Of a stretch of DNA of 64,000 nt, positions 7,846 to 16,407 are shown in pieces. The position numbers and the translations under genes were made by a program. Positions within the stretch are counted from its first letter, which is position 1; every line of letters begins with the position of its first letter. Under the pieces are notes generated by a model that searched no databases, had not been told where the DNA came from, and saw only the letters and a list, made by a program, of their open reading frames with translations. Source of the stretch: Marinobacterium sp. LSUCC0821 (GTDB taxonomy: Bacteria; Pseudomonadota; Gammaproteobacteria; Pseudomonadales; Balneatricaceae); assembly GCF_012848475.1 (NCBI RefSeq), contig NZ_CP051666.1:1511001-1575000 (forward strand), in the 5' to 3' direction.

Positions 7846-8740
7846 GGCAATGGTACTGACACTATCGCCTGAAGAGGTCACCCTTGATCACTACATCGAG
7901 GATATAGGTAATCGGGTTCGCGCTTTGCGTGCGAAACGCGGCATGACGCGTAAGGATCTGGCCAAGCACTCAGATGTATCTGAACGCTACCTCGCCCAAT
8001 TAGAGACTGGTAAAGCGAATATCACGCTGGCGGTGCTTTGGCGTGTTGCGGATGCCTTTGATATCTCTCTGTCATCACTTATCCCCTGCCCTCAACGCGA
8101 CCGTATCAATCCGTTGTTGAGCAGCTTTGTGGCGCAACTTACAGCGGATCAGCAGCTGACTGCCTTACAAATCGTGAAGCGCAGTTTCAACGAGCAACTT
8201 TCGCGTGGTCACGGTATTGCACTGATTGGTCTTCGCGGCGCAGGTAAATCGACCCTGGGTGAAGCACTTGCCAAAGAGATGGGTGTTCGATTCATTCGTC
8301 TCACTGCACTTATTGAAGAACAGGCCAACATGAGTGTTGCTGAAATTCTAGACCTAGGCGGTCAGAAGAAGTTTCGTCGTATTGAAGCACAAGCACTTAA
8401 CTCTGTTATGGAGCTTGGTGAACCCGTTGTTTTGGAAACAGGTGGCTCACTTGTTTCGCAAACAGAGACGTTCAACATGCTGCTTGAGAACTTCTTCTCA
8501 GTATGGATCAAGGCGTCACCAGAAGAGCACCTTGGCAGGGTTATGCAACAAGGCGATACACGCCCGATGCAAGGGTTTAAAGAGGCGATCGAAGATCTTC
8601 GCTTGATCCTTGAAGAGCGTGAAGCCGAGTACCAGCAAGCAGACTATGCACTAGACACAACTGCACGTGATATTAATGATTGCCTAAGTGAGCTGCGCAA
8701 ACTCTCTAGCCCATTTTTGCAGCCAAGCTCAAAGGCCTAA
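7838..8740 (+). CDS. boxR: BoxR/BzdR-family benzoyl-CoA-responsive transcriptional repressor
   Basis: A 300-residue fusion of an XRE-type helix-turn-helix (about 20-83, MTRKDLAKHSDVSERYLAQLETG) and a shikimate-kinase-like domain with P-loop GLRGAGKST at 131-139. This is the signature architecture of BzdR/BoxR, in which the kinase-like domain senses benzoyl-CoA. The start is taken at the ATG preceded by AGGAGG (7824-7829), although the frame is open further upstream. It overlaps the end of the thioesterase gene and precedes the nitroreductase by 9 bases. It probably represses the boxC promoter through the TGCA repeats found there. No separate promoter is evident, which would make it subject to autoregulation within the operon. 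Confidence 0.93.
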   Translation: MSEAMVLTLSPEEVTLDHYIEDIGNRVRALRAKRGMTRKDLAKHSDVSERYLAQLETGKANITLAVLWRVADAFDISLSSLIPCPQRDRINPLLSSFVAQLTADQQLTALQIVKRSFNEQLSRGHGIALIGLRGAGKSTLGEALAKEMGVRFIRLTALIEEQANMSVAEILDLGGQKKFRRIEAQALNSVMELGEPVVLETGGSLVSQTETFNMLLENFFSVWIKASPEEHLGRVMQQGDTRPMQGFKEAIEDLRLILEEREAEYQQADYALDTTARDINDCLSELRKLSSPFLQPSSKA

Positions 8741-8749
8741 GGAGCGAGC

Positions 8750-9418
8750 ATGAATGTTTCACAAGCGCTACTGCAGCGAAAAACCGTTCGTGCTTTTACA
8801 AATAAGCCGGTTGAGCCTGCGCTGATTAAATCGATTTTGCAGCGAGCCTCGCGAGCACCTTCTAACGGAAACATTCAGCCGTGGAAAATATATGCGGTTA
8901 CAGGCTCAACGCTTGAGCAGATAAAACAGGAGGCGGTATCTAGACATGAGTCTGGCCTTCCACCTGATGAACCAGAATACACCGTCTACCCGATGCCGCT
9001 TCCAGCAGAGTATAACCAGAGACGCAAAGCGATTGGCGAAGATCTTTATAACCTCCTGGGTGTAACCCGCGAAGACAAAGCTGGTCGTCAACGGCAATTC
9101 GCAGAGAACGGTCGTATGTTTGGGGCACCGGTAGCTCTGTTCGCTTATGTGGATCGTCAATTAAGCCTTGGCCAGTGGATGGATCTTGGTATGTTCCTAC
9201 AGAGCGTGATGCTTCTTTGTGAAGAGGAGGGTCTTGCGAGCTGTGCACAGGGATACTGGAGTTTCTTCCACACTATCGTCAACAAGGCGACCAAAGCTCC
9301 CGACGAGCTCATGCTCGCCTGCGGATTGGCGATTGGTTACGAAGATAAAGAGGCTAAGATTAACTCTCTCGTTGCCACTCGCCTTGCTGTTGATGGATTC
9401 ACAACGTTTCTGGATTAG
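8750..9418 (+). CDS. nitroreductase-family flavoprotein
   Basis: A 222-residue member of the FMN-dependent nitroreductase family, with the N-terminal RKTVRAFTNKPVEP and RAPSNGNIQPWKIYAV segments and the C-terminal CGLAIGYEDKEAKIN. Such enzymes reduce nitroaromatics, quinones or enones with NAD(P)H. The substrate here is unknown. It follows boxR by 9 bases with AAGGAG before the ATG, so it is the last gene of the box transcript. A role in reducing an aromatic side product is possible but unsupported. It overlaps the convergent small gene by 4 bases. Confidence 0.85.
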   Translation: MNVSQALLQRKTVRAFTNKPVEPALIKSILQRASRAPSNGNIQPWKIYAVTGSTLEQIKQEAVSRHESGLPPDEPEYTVYPMPLPAEYNQRRKAIGEDLYNLLGVTREDKAGRQRQFAENGRMFGAPVALFAYVDRQLSLGQWMDLGMFLQSVMLLCEEEGLASCAQGYWSFFHTIVNKATKAPDELMLACGLAIGYEDKEAKINSLVATRLAVDGFTTFLD

Positions 9419-9708
9419 AGCGCGACTGCGGGCATTCTTACTAGAGTCCCCGCCACCTCACAAATAACACTGAGCTGATCTGTTTCATAGTGAAGCGTCA
9501 CTAGCTCTTCGGTATCGGTTTTTAAAAGATCAGCCCGCGCCACTTTAAATTCATAGTCCGAATCGGTATCGGTAATAAACGAGACCATAGTGTGGTCCAC
9601 GATCACACCATATTGGGTAATCTCGATCTCAACGAACTTCGATTTCTCAGTTCCTAGATGTGCGAGCAGTTCCCGCCAATGATGCTTTGGAAAGATACCT
9701 TTAGCCAT
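9415..9708 (-). CDS. small conserved-looking protein of unknown function
   Basis: A 97-residue acidic protein that I do not recognise. It begins MAKGIFPKHHWRELLAHLGTEKSKFVEIEITQYG. The rest alternates hydrophobic and charged residues in a way that suggests a beta-rich fold; no signal peptide, cysteine motif or membrane segment is seen. The start lies 4 bases after the LysR stop codon and has no clear ribosome site of its own, so translation is probably coupled to the LysR gene. Its 3' end overlaps the nitroreductase stop. It could be an accessory of the regulator, but there is no direct evidence. Confidence 0.65.
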   Translation of the reverse strand: MAKGIFPKHHWRELLAHLGTEKSKFVEIEITQYGVIVDHTMVSFITDTDSDYEFKVARADLLKTDTEELVTLHYETDQLSVICEVAGTLVRMPAVAL

Positions 9709-9712
9709 TGTA

Positions 9713-10642
9713 TTAGACCGCCAGGGGAGGTCGACTGAGCTCTTCAGAAAAGTTACTCATCAACAATCTCTGCACCAGTGTTTCCATCTCTTGTGCTGCT
9801 GGAGTCAGTGGCATACCGCGCACTCTAACGATGCCCAGCGTTGCCATAGGCGGTAGCGGCTGAATCGCAAAAGGTTCGAGCCCCTGCCCCGATAAGGAAT
9901 CACTCATGTAACGGGTAGGACCAAATCCTATTAGATCCGTTCTCCGCATCATCTCCAGCATAATTTGTGGCGAGGTGCACTGCACGATCTCTTTGGGTCG
10001 GGGAAGTCCTTGCTCATCCAACCAAGACAAAAGACCATTTGAGCTACTCCCTAAAGAGATATTCAACACCCAGCTCGCCTCTAAAAGCTTTTCCCAATCC
10101 TGCTCTTTGGCTAGCGGATGCCCCTTGCGACCGGTAACTGCAATAGAGACATTGCAGAGCGGGGTAAACACAAGTTCTGTTGGCAATTCACTTTGCGTGG
10201 CAATGGCGACACCAAAATCGAGATGCCCTTCAATCAGCCCTGGGACAATAGTGGTTAAAAGCCCTTCCGTCAGAACCAAATCTGCATCTGGAAGTTTATG
10301 TTTAAACTGACGGTAAATGTCCGGAAATACGGTAGAAGAGACCACGGGCGTAATACCAATAGAGACTTTAGCCCCCTTACCACCACTAATTTGAGCAACT
10401 TCATCCTTCGCACGCTCTATAGTGGCGAGAATCATCCTTGCACGTTTAAGAAGCGCATCGCCTGCAGGAGTAAAACTTATCCCGCGATAACTGCGCGAAA
10501 GCAGCTCTGCACCAAAATTTTCTTCAAGCTCTTTCATTGAACGGGTCAGCGCACTTTGGCTGGTGCCCAGCTCTGCAGCTGCACTTCGAATAGAGCCTGT
10601 ATCAGCAATTTTGACCAGTGCTCTGATTTGTTGGTTCTTCAT
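9713..10642 (-). CDS. LysR-family transcriptional regulator
   Basis: A 309-residue regulator with an N-terminal winged HTH (residues 1-60, QIRALVKIADTGSIRSAAAELGTSQSALTRSMKELEE) and a C-terminal effector-binding domain of the CbsR/CysB type. The start is set at MKNQQIRAL, where family alignment begins, although the frame is open 11 codons further. It diverges from the amidohydrolase/TRAP operon across about 100 bases and probably controls it. The effector is unknown, probably the transported compound or its hydrolysis product. It is transcribed together with the small protein downstream. Confidence 0.88.
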   Translation of the reverse strand: MKNQQIRALVKIADTGSIRSAAAELGTSQSALTRSMKELEENFGAELLSRSYRGISFTPAGDALLKRARMILATIERAKDEVAQISGGKGAKVSIGITPVVSSTVFPDIYRQFKHKLPDADLVLTEGLLTTIVPGLIEGHLDFGVAIATQSELPTELVFTPLCNVSIAVTGRKGHPLAKEQDWEKLLEASWVLNISLGSSSNGLLSWLDEQGLPRPKEIVQCTSPQIMLEMMRRTDLIGFGPTRYMSDSLSGQGLEPFAIQPLPPMATLGIVRVRGMPLTPAAQEMETLVQRLLMSNFSEELSRPPLAV

Positions 10643-10743
10643 AGTAGTGACACCAAAATTAGATCGCCAAACCAAAAATATTATCTATTTGTTTTCACTG
10701 CAACCCTTTACTCTTTAAAAACAGAAAAATAAAAGTAATAGCA

Positions 10744-11937
10744 ATGAAAGATCTAGACATTAAATCGATGAAAGAGTGGCGACATGCCATTCATGCCAAC
10801 CCAGAACTTGGCTTTGAAGAGCACCAGACCAGTGAGTTTGTACTCTCCTTGCTCAAGAGCTGGGGCTACCAAGTGACAACAGGCTTAGCGGTAACTGGCC
10901 TAGTTGCACAACGTGTCTTTGGTGACGGGAGCGGCCCAAAGATTGGCCTGCGTGCAGATATGGATGCACTCCCTCTTCAAGAGCTCACAGGACTACCTTG
11001 GCAAAGCAAAAGTGCTGGCAAAATGCATGCCTGCGGGCATGATGGCCACACAGCCATTTTGCTGGGTGCCGCTAAGTACATCAGTCAGATGGATACAAGC
11101 GCATTCAACGGCACACTCAATCTTATCTTCCAACCTGCAGAAGAGGTCGGGGGCGGCGGTGGCGCTCAATGCATGATCGATGACGGACTATTTGACCGTT
11201 TTCCTTGTGATGCAATCTTTGGTCTACACAACTACCCAGGCGTTCCTGTAGGGCATTGTGAACTCCGTGCCGGCTCATTCATGTGCTCATCTGATGTAGT
11301 ACGTTTAACCTTCTCTGGCAAAGGTGGCCACGGTGGTTTACCGCAAATGGCGATTGACCCAACACAACCGCTAGCAGCAACCATCACTGGCCTTCAGTCA
11401 ATCATCAGTCGCAATATTGACCCACTCGATACGGGCGTTATAAGCGTAGGGCGCATTCAGGCTGGCCATACCTATAACATCATTCCTGAGACCGCTCTTC
11501 TTGAGTTGAGTGTACGCGCTCTGCAACCAAGCGTAAGAGATCGTCTTCAACAACGTATTGAAGCGCTAGCTAAATCTCAAGCTGCAGCCTACGAGTGTAC
11601 TGTAGATATCAGTTATGAGATGGGTTACCCAGTTCTCATTAATGATGAAGCATCCGCACAATTGATAAGTGAAGTAGCTACTCATCTCTTTGGAGAAGAA
11701 AAAGTAGATGCGAAAGCAAGACCACTCACGGGCAGCGAGGACTTTGCCTACATGCTGCAAAAAGTCCCTGGCTGTTACTTTCTAATAGGAAATGGTGACA
11801 ACGGATTTGATGGCGGTGAACATAGGCAAGGGCCTTGTAGTGTTCACAACCCTCATTACGATTTCAATGACGAAGCACTCGATACTGGTGCCCAAGTATG
11901 GGTGGCTCTGGTCGAAAAATTGTTCAGCGAAAAATAA
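10744..11937 (+). CDS. M20 family amidohydrolase (hippurate hydrolase-like)
   Basis: Cytoplasmic metallo-amidohydrolase of peptidase family M20D (hippurate, N-acyl and IAA-amino acid hydrolases). The 397 residues carry the metal-binding set: Cys97 and His99 in MHACGHDGH, Glu133-Glu134 in QPAEEVGGGG, His162 in GLHNYP, and the C-terminal GSEDFAYML and HNPHYDFND. These enzymes release an amino acid from an N-acyl conjugate. No signal peptide is present, so the substrate must be imported, which fits the TRAP genes starting 27 bases downstream. If the substrate is hippurate the product is benzoate, linking it to the box genes. IAA conjugates or N-acetyl amino acids are alternatives. Confidence 0.85.
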   Translation: MKDLDIKSMKEWRHAIHANPELGFEEHQTSEFVLSLLKSWGYQVTTGLAVTGLVAQRVFGDGSGPKIGLRADMDALPLQELTGLPWQSKSAGKMHACGHDGHTAILLGAAKYISQMDTSAFNGTLNLIFQPAEEVGGGGGAQCMIDDGLFDRFPCDAIFGLHNYPGVPVGHCELRAGSFMCSSDVVRLTFSGKGGHGGLPQMAIDPTQPLAATITGLQSIISRNIDPLDTGVISVGRIQAGHTYNIIPETALLELSVRALQPSVRDRLQQRIEALAKSQAAAYECTVDISYEMGYPVLINDEASAQLISEVATHLFGEEKVDAKARPLTGSEDFAYMLQKVPGCYFLIGNGDNGFDGGEHRQGPCSVHNPHYDFNDEALDTGAQVWVALVEKLFSEK

Positions 11938-11964
11938 AATAAAAAACAAACGAGGATATAAAAG

Positions 11965-12996
11965 ATGAACCTCTCAAACAAAATAGCAACGACCCTAACA
12001 GCTGCAACACTTGCTGCCTCAATCACGGCACAGGCACAAGCAGCGACACTAACCATGTCGAACTGGGTACCACCTGCACACTTTGTCAGCGGCATTCTGA
12101 AAGATTGGGCTGATGATGTTAAAGAAGCCACTGATGGTCGCGTTGAAATTCGCATCCTGCCTAAGGCAGTAGGTAGCCCGCCACAGCATTGGGAGCTTGC
12201 ACGTAAAGGCGTAGCCGATATCACTTGGGGTAACTGGACATACGAACCAGAGCGTTTTAAAGCAGTATGGTTTGCGGAAGTTCCAGGTGTCGGTGATAGC
12301 GCAGAAGCGTCCTCTCTAGCTCTTTGGGATACCTATGAGAAGTACCTAGATAGCAACTCTGCTTTCGATGGTGTGAAAGTACTTGGCGTCGGTACTCTAG
12401 GCCCTGGTGTAATCAACCACGGCTCTAAAGCTATGGTGAACCCAAGCGACTTTGAGAACCAGAAGTTCCGCATGGGTGGCCCAATCCAGAAAGTACTGAT
12501 TGAATCACTCGGTGCAATTCCTGTAGCAGCTCCAGGACCTAAAGCCTATGAGATGCTTAACAGCGGTGTAATCGACGGCTCTCTACACCCAATGGAGTCT
12601 GTAGTTAACTTCCGAGTTGATGGCGTACTGACAAACCACACTAAGATTCCTGGCGGTTTCTACGATGCAACCTTCTTCCTTGCTATGAATGAAGGCAAAT
12701 TCAATAAGCTATCGGCTGCGGACCAAAAAGCAGTAATGGAAGTGTCTGGCGCTGCGTTCGCTCGCCTATGGGGAAGCACCTTCGATAGCCAAAGTGCAGC
12801 AGCTGAAGTGAAATTGCGCGCATCAAAGGACCATACGTTTAGTGAACCATCTAAGGAGCTATTGACGCTGATTAGCAACTCTCGAGAACAGTTACTATCT
12901 GACTGGGCAGCAGACGCAGTGAACTTCGGCATCAATAACCCAATGGAGATGGTAAAGTACCACCAGGACAGCTACCGCAAGCACGCGGCTAAGTAA
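11965..12996 (+). CDS. dctP: TRAP transporter periplasmic substrate-binding protein (DctP)
   Basis: Periplasmic binding component of a sodium-driven TRAP transporter. The 343 residues start with a signal peptide (hydrophobic stretch to SITAQAQA, cleavage expected after residue 26). The mature part begins ATLTMSNWVPPAHFVSGILKDWADDV and includes the conserved arginine region NQKFRMGGPIQKVLIESLGAIPVA, usually involved in binding a carboxylate. GAGG precedes the ATG. It is separated from dctQ by a hairpin that probably allows excess binding protein. The ligand is unknown; a carboxylated N-acyl amino acid is inferred from the M20 gene. Confidence 0.9.
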   Translation: MNLSNKIATTLTAATLAASITAQAQAATLTMSNWVPPAHFVSGILKDWADDVKEATDGRVEIRILPKAVGSPPQHWELARKGVADITWGNWTYEPERFKAVWFAEVPGVGDSAEASSLALWDTYEKYLDSNSAFDGVKVLGVGTLGPGVINHGSKAMVNPSDFENQKFRMGGPIQKVLIESLGAIPVAAPGPKAYEMLNSGVIDGSLHPMESVVNFRVDGVLTNHTKIPGGFYDATFFLAMNEGKFNKLSAADQKAVMEVSGAAFARLWGSTFDSQSAAAEVKLRASKDHTFSEPSKELLTLISNSREQLLSDWAADAVNFGINNPMEMVKYHQDSYRKHAAK

Positions 12997-13007
12997 TTCT
13001 GAAAATA

Positions 13008-13031
13008 CGGCTGCCCCTAAAAAGGCAGCCG
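13008..13031 (+). other. Stem-loop between dctP and dctQ
   Basis: A perfect 8-bp inverted repeat (CGGCTGCC and its complement) with an 8-base loop lies in the 56-base gap. Only a short T-poor tail follows, so it is more likely an mRNA 3'-stabilising or attenuating structure favouring dctP expression than a full terminator. Confidence 0.6.
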
Positions 13032-13052
13032 TTGTCGTCTCTGGAGATAGTA

Positions 13053-13538
13053 ATGAAATCCCTAATAGGCAAAGCATTCAAAGGTATAGAGATCATATTA
13101 ATGCTCTCACTGTTTGCCATGGTTGCCCTAACCTTTGCAGATGTAATTGGGCGTCGATTCTTTGATGCACCAATTTACGGCGCACACGACCTTACTGAAC
13201 ACCTCATGGCCGTAATTGTATTTTCAGGCCTACCTTTACTCACATCAGCAAGAGGACACCTCTGCGTTGACCTTCTAGACCGCTGGTTACTCCAAGATTC
13301 GATGCGCTGGTGGCACCACCTTATCCAACTTCTACTAACCTGCGCACTTGCCCTAATTGGCTATCAGTTTGTGATTGCAGCAATGGACGCAAAAGAGATT
13401 ATTGAAGTGAGCCACGAGCTGCTAATACCAAGAGAATATATGTACTACCTAATGGCAACTGGCGCCTTTGCTAGCGCCGCAACAAGTCTTATGCCGAAAC
13501 GTACCCATGAGGCAATAAACACCGAGGAGGCACTATGA
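13053..13538 (+). CDS. dctQ: TRAP transporter small permease (DctQ)
   Basis: A 161-residue inner-membrane protein with four hydrophobic segments, typical of the DctQ small permease that joins the large permease to the binding protein. The conserved core FADVIGRRFFDAPIYGAHDLTEHLM is present in the first third. The start is placed at the ATG that follows TGGAGA (13042-13047), although the frame is open 7 codons upstream. Its stop overlaps the dctM start by 4 bases (ATGA). Confidence 0.88.
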   Translation: MKSLIGKAFKGIEIILMLSLFAMVALTFADVIGRRFFDAPIYGAHDLTEHLMAVIVFSGLPLLTSARGHLCVDLLDRWLLQDSMRWWHHLIQLLLTCALALIGYQFVIAAMDAKEIIEVSHELLIPREYMYYLMATGAFASAATSLMPKRTHEAINTEEAL

Positions 13539-14827
13539 CACTCGGACTAATCGCATTAGCACTTGTACTTGTTTTAGCATTCCTTCGCGTACCCCTAGCC
13601 TTTTCACTACTTACTGTTAGTTTCTTTGGTATCGCGTGGGATTATGGCTACTCCACCTCTATCACAATGCTGTCGATGACCATATCTGAGGCTGTCTTCT
13701 CATATGATCTTGCAGTCGTTCCACTATTTATTCTGATGGGTAACATTCTCTCTAAGACAGGCATTGCAGCAGACCTATTCAGAGCTGCTAACGCCTACCT
13801 TGGAAGAGTACGTGGCGGCCTAGCACTATCAACCATGGTGACTTGCGCGGGCTTCAGTGCAGTGTGTGGTTCAAGCCTTGCAACCGCAGCGACCATGTCG
13901 AAAGTGGCTTACCCTAGCATGAAGAAGTATGGCTACTCAGATTCTCTAGCCTCAGCATCTATTGCTGCGGGTGGCACGCTTGGCATCCTAATACCGCCAT
14001 CAATTATATTGATGATCTATGGCATTTTGACGCAAACCAACATTGGTGAGCTATTTATTGCAGGCGTTGTACCTGGAATGCTAGGGGTGGGTTTATACCT
14101 TCTAGCCATCTATATCGTCGCTATATTTAAGCCAGAACACGCACCACGTGGAGAGGGTTCGACGATTCAAGAGAAGATTGCATCCCTGAAGGGCGTATGG
14201 CCATTCTTCATGCTATTTTTCCTGATCTTTGGAGGAATATACGCAAAATTCTTCACACCTACAGAAGCAGCTGGAATGGGAGCAGGCTTTGCCTTAATTA
14301 TTTCCCTAGTTCAGCGTCGTATGAGTTGGAGCGCATTTAGACATATCTTTCTAGATTCAGCATTTACTTCAGTCATGCTCTACACCGTTCTGTTTGGTGC
14401 AATGCTATTTGCAAAACTGGTCTCATTCTCTGGTTTGGCAGAAGGGATTCTCGATGCAGTTCAATCTTCAGGCCTATCAAGTTATGAACTCATCGCAGCC
14501 ATTATGTTGATCTTCTTATTATTAGGTTGTGTCATGGACTCGTTGGCGATCATACTTATCTGTGTACCGCTATTCGTCCCACTAGTGACTGCAAATGGTT
14601 TCGATCTCGTTTGGTTCGGTATAGTCGTTGTAGTTGTTACAGAGATAGCACTAATCACACCACCTATAGGTATGAATGTGTTTGTGTTGAAGGCAACTCT
14701 ACCGAATGTAGCCTTCCAAGATATCTTCAAGGGCCTAATACCTTTCATTACTGTAGATCTATTGAGGCTAATCCTACTGATTGCCTTCCCATCGATCTCA
14801 CTAACACTTGTGGGTATGATGAATTAA
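13535..14827 (+). CDS. dctM: TRAP transporter large permease (DctM)
   Basis: A 430-residue polytopic inner-membrane protein of the DctM family, the ion-coupled translocation channel of the TRAP system. Family segments visible are the N-terminal LAFLRVPLAFSLL, VPLFILMGNI, the GGTLGILIPPSIILMIYG motif in the middle and ALITPPIGMNVFVLKA near the end. It is translationally coupled to dctQ and is the last gene before a terminator. It completes the M20-dctPQM operon. Confidence 0.92.
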   Translation: MTLGLIALALVLVLAFLRVPLAFSLLTVSFFGIAWDYGYSTSITMLSMTISEAVFSYDLAVVPLFILMGNILSKTGIAADLFRAANAYLGRVRGGLALSTMVTCAGFSAVCGSSLATAATMSKVAYPSMKKYGYSDSLASASIAAGGTLGILIPPSIILMIYGILTQTNIGELFIAGVVPGMLGVGLYLLAIYIVAIFKPEHAPRGEGSTIQEKIASLKGVWPFFMLFFLIFGGIYAKFFTPTEAAGMGAGFALIISLVQRRMSWSAFRHIFLDSAFTSVMLYTVLFGAMLFAKLVSFSGLAEGILDAVQSSGLSSYELIAAIMLIFLLLGCVMDSLAIILICVPLFVPLVTANGFDLVWFGIVVVVVTEIALITPPIGMNVFVLKATLPNVAFQDIFKGLIPFITVDLLRLILLIAFPSISLTLVGMMN

Positions 14828-14847
14828 TCAGCATTCACGAGCGCACA

Positions 14848-14874
14848 AGGGAGAAATCAGTTCTCCCTCTTTTT
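14848..14874 (+). terminator. Terminator of the M20-TRAP operon
   Basis: A perfect 8-bp stem (AGGGAGAA with TTCTCCCT, 5-base loop) is followed by CTTTTTG, 20 bases after the dctM stop. Confidence 0.85.
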
Positions 14875-14920
14875 GTATATGCAGTTTGCATATCGATAAG
14901 AGTAAAAAATTTAGACAATA

Positions 14921-14946
14921 AAAAACCCGGCAATAGCCGGGTTTTT
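14921..14946. terminator. Bidirectional terminator of the ribosomal protein block
   Basis: A perfect 11-bp stem (AAAAACCCGGC with its complement, loop AATA) has A-run and T-run flanks. It ends the minus-strand rplQ transcript and can also stop readthrough from dctM. Confidence 0.9.
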
Positions 14947-14962
14947 ATATTTGATCTACTTC

Positions 14963-15349
14963 TTAGTCTTCAGAAGACTCAGAAGCCGCTGCAGGACGAT
15001 CAACTAGTTCTACGTAAGCCATAGGTGCAGAGTCGCCAGAACGGAAACCACACTTAAGGATACGTACGTAACCACCTGGACGCTGTGAGTAGCGTGAACC
15101 CAGTTCGTTGAACAATTTACCTACTGCTGCGTCGCTACGTGTACGAGCAAATGCAAGACGACGGTTAGCAACAGAATCAGTTTTAGCCAGTGTGATCAGA
15201 GGCTCAACCACGCGACGTAGTTCTTTAGCTTTAGGCAAAGTCGTTTTGATCAACTCGTGTTCGATCAAAGAGACAGCCATGTTCTTGAACATCGCCTTAC
15301 GGTGAGAGCTGTTACGATTCAACTGACGGCCAGATTTACGATGACGCAT
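14963..15349 (-). CDS. rplQ: 50S ribosomal protein L17
   Basis: Large-subunit protein at the base of the 50S near the exit tunnel. The sequence opens [45 protein letters not shown], the unmistakable L17 N-terminus. Length is 128 residues with a short acidic tail (SESSED). AAGGA lies upstream of the ATG. It is the last gene of the alpha operon, after rpoA, and is followed by the bidirectional terminator. Confidence 0.98.
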   Translation of the reverse strand: MRHRKSGRQLNRNSSHRKAMFKNMAVSLIEHELIKTTLPKAKELRRVVEPLITLAKTDSVANRRLAFARTRSDAAVGKLFNELGSRYSQRPGGYVRILKCGFRSGDSAPMAYVELVDRPAAASESSED

Positions 15350-15383
15350 CTTCTATATCCTTTAAAACTTAGCTAAAGCCAGC

Positions 15384-16388
15384 TCAAGAAGCCGCTTTGT
15401 CTTCGCCTTTGAGACTAGCTGGTGGCCAGTTCTCTAGACGCATACCCAGTGACAGACCTTTAGACGCAAGAACGTCCTTGATCTCTGTGAGTGACTTTTT
15501 ACCCAAGTTCGGAGTTTTTAACAGTTCAACTTCGGTGCGCTGGATAAGGTCACCGATGTAGTAGATCTGCTCAGCCTTCAAACAGTTTGCGGAACGTACA
15601 GTCAACTCAAGATCATCAACTGGGCGGAGAAGCACAGGATCGATCTCAGGTTCACTTGGTTCTGCCTTAGCCTGCTCGCTCGCATCTTCGAGATCAACAA
15701 ATACTGCTAGCTGCTGCTGCAGAATTGTTGCTGCACGACGAATGCACTCTTCTGGATCGATTGTGCCGTTAGACTCAATATCGATTACCAGTTTATCGAG
15801 GTCAGTACGCTGCTCTACGCGCGCTGCTTCTACTGCGTAAGAAACGCGTAGGACAGGGCTGTAGCTCGCATCCAACATCAGGCGACCAATTGCACGTGTT
15901 TCATCGTCTTCGCTATTGCGTGCATCAGCAGGCACATAGCCACGACCACGAGTAACAGTCAGGCGCATGTTCAGACTGCTAGCACCAGTTAGGGTAGCAA
16001 TCACGTGTTCCGGGTTTGCGATCTCAACATCTTGGTTAACCTGAATATCGGCAGCAGTAACTGCGCCAGGGCCAGATTTATTGATAGTCAGCACCGCTTC
16101 ATCGTTGTTGTGCATAGTAACAGCAACACCTTTGAGGTTCAGAAGGATCTCAATGACATCTTCCTGAACACCCTCAATGGTGCTGTACTCATGCAGAACA
16201 CCATCAATCTCAACTTCAGTGATGGCACAGCCAGGCATTGAAGAGAGAAGGATGCGGCGCAGCGCGTTACCCAAGGTATGACCGAAGCCACGCTCTAGAG
16301 GTTCCAAAGTAACCTTAGCGCGAGTCTTGCTGATCTCCTGTACGTCAATATGACGTGGGCTTAGAAACTCATTTACTGAACGCTGCAT
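15384..16388 (-). CDS. rpoA: DNA-directed RNA polymerase alpha subunit
   Basis: Alpha subunit, which dimerises to assemble the polymerase core and contacts UP elements and activators. The 334 residues have an N-terminal assembly domain (about 1-235, with [25 protein letters not shown]) and a C-terminal DNA-binding domain (about 250-325, [52 protein letters not shown]). The linker is acidic ([18 protein letters not shown]). It sits in the conserved rpsD-rpoA-rplQ order. Confidence 0.99.
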   Translation of the reverse strand: MQRSVNEFLSPRHIDVQEISKTRAKVTLEPLERGFGHTLGNALRRILLSSMPGCAITEVEIDGVLHEYSTIEGVQEDVIEILLNLKGVAVTMHNNDEAVLTINKSGPGAVTAADIQVNQDVEIANPEHVIATLTGASSLNMRLTVTRGRGYVPADARNSEDDETRAIGRLMLDASYSPVLRVSYAVEAARVEQRTDLDKLVIDIESNGTIDPEECIRRAATILQQQLAVFVDLEDASEQAKAEPSEPEIDPVLLRPVDDLELTVRSANCLKAEQIYYIGDLIQRTEVELLKTPNLGKKSLTEIKDVLASKGLSLGMRLENWPPASLKGEDKAAS

Positions 16389-16407
16389 AGTTCCACCAGT
16401 TAATTAA

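Noticed and set aside
10643..10743. LysR operator and promoters in the divergent gap
   Set aside because: A direct repeat of ACCAAAAT-like sequence is visible, but no convincing T-N11-A dyad or -35/-10 pair could be fixed.
14527..15024. A 165-residue plus-strand frame overlapping dctM and rplQ
   Set aside because: It overlaps the dctM C-terminus in another frame, a terminator pair and the rplQ gene; the translation is cysteine- and arginine-rich noise.
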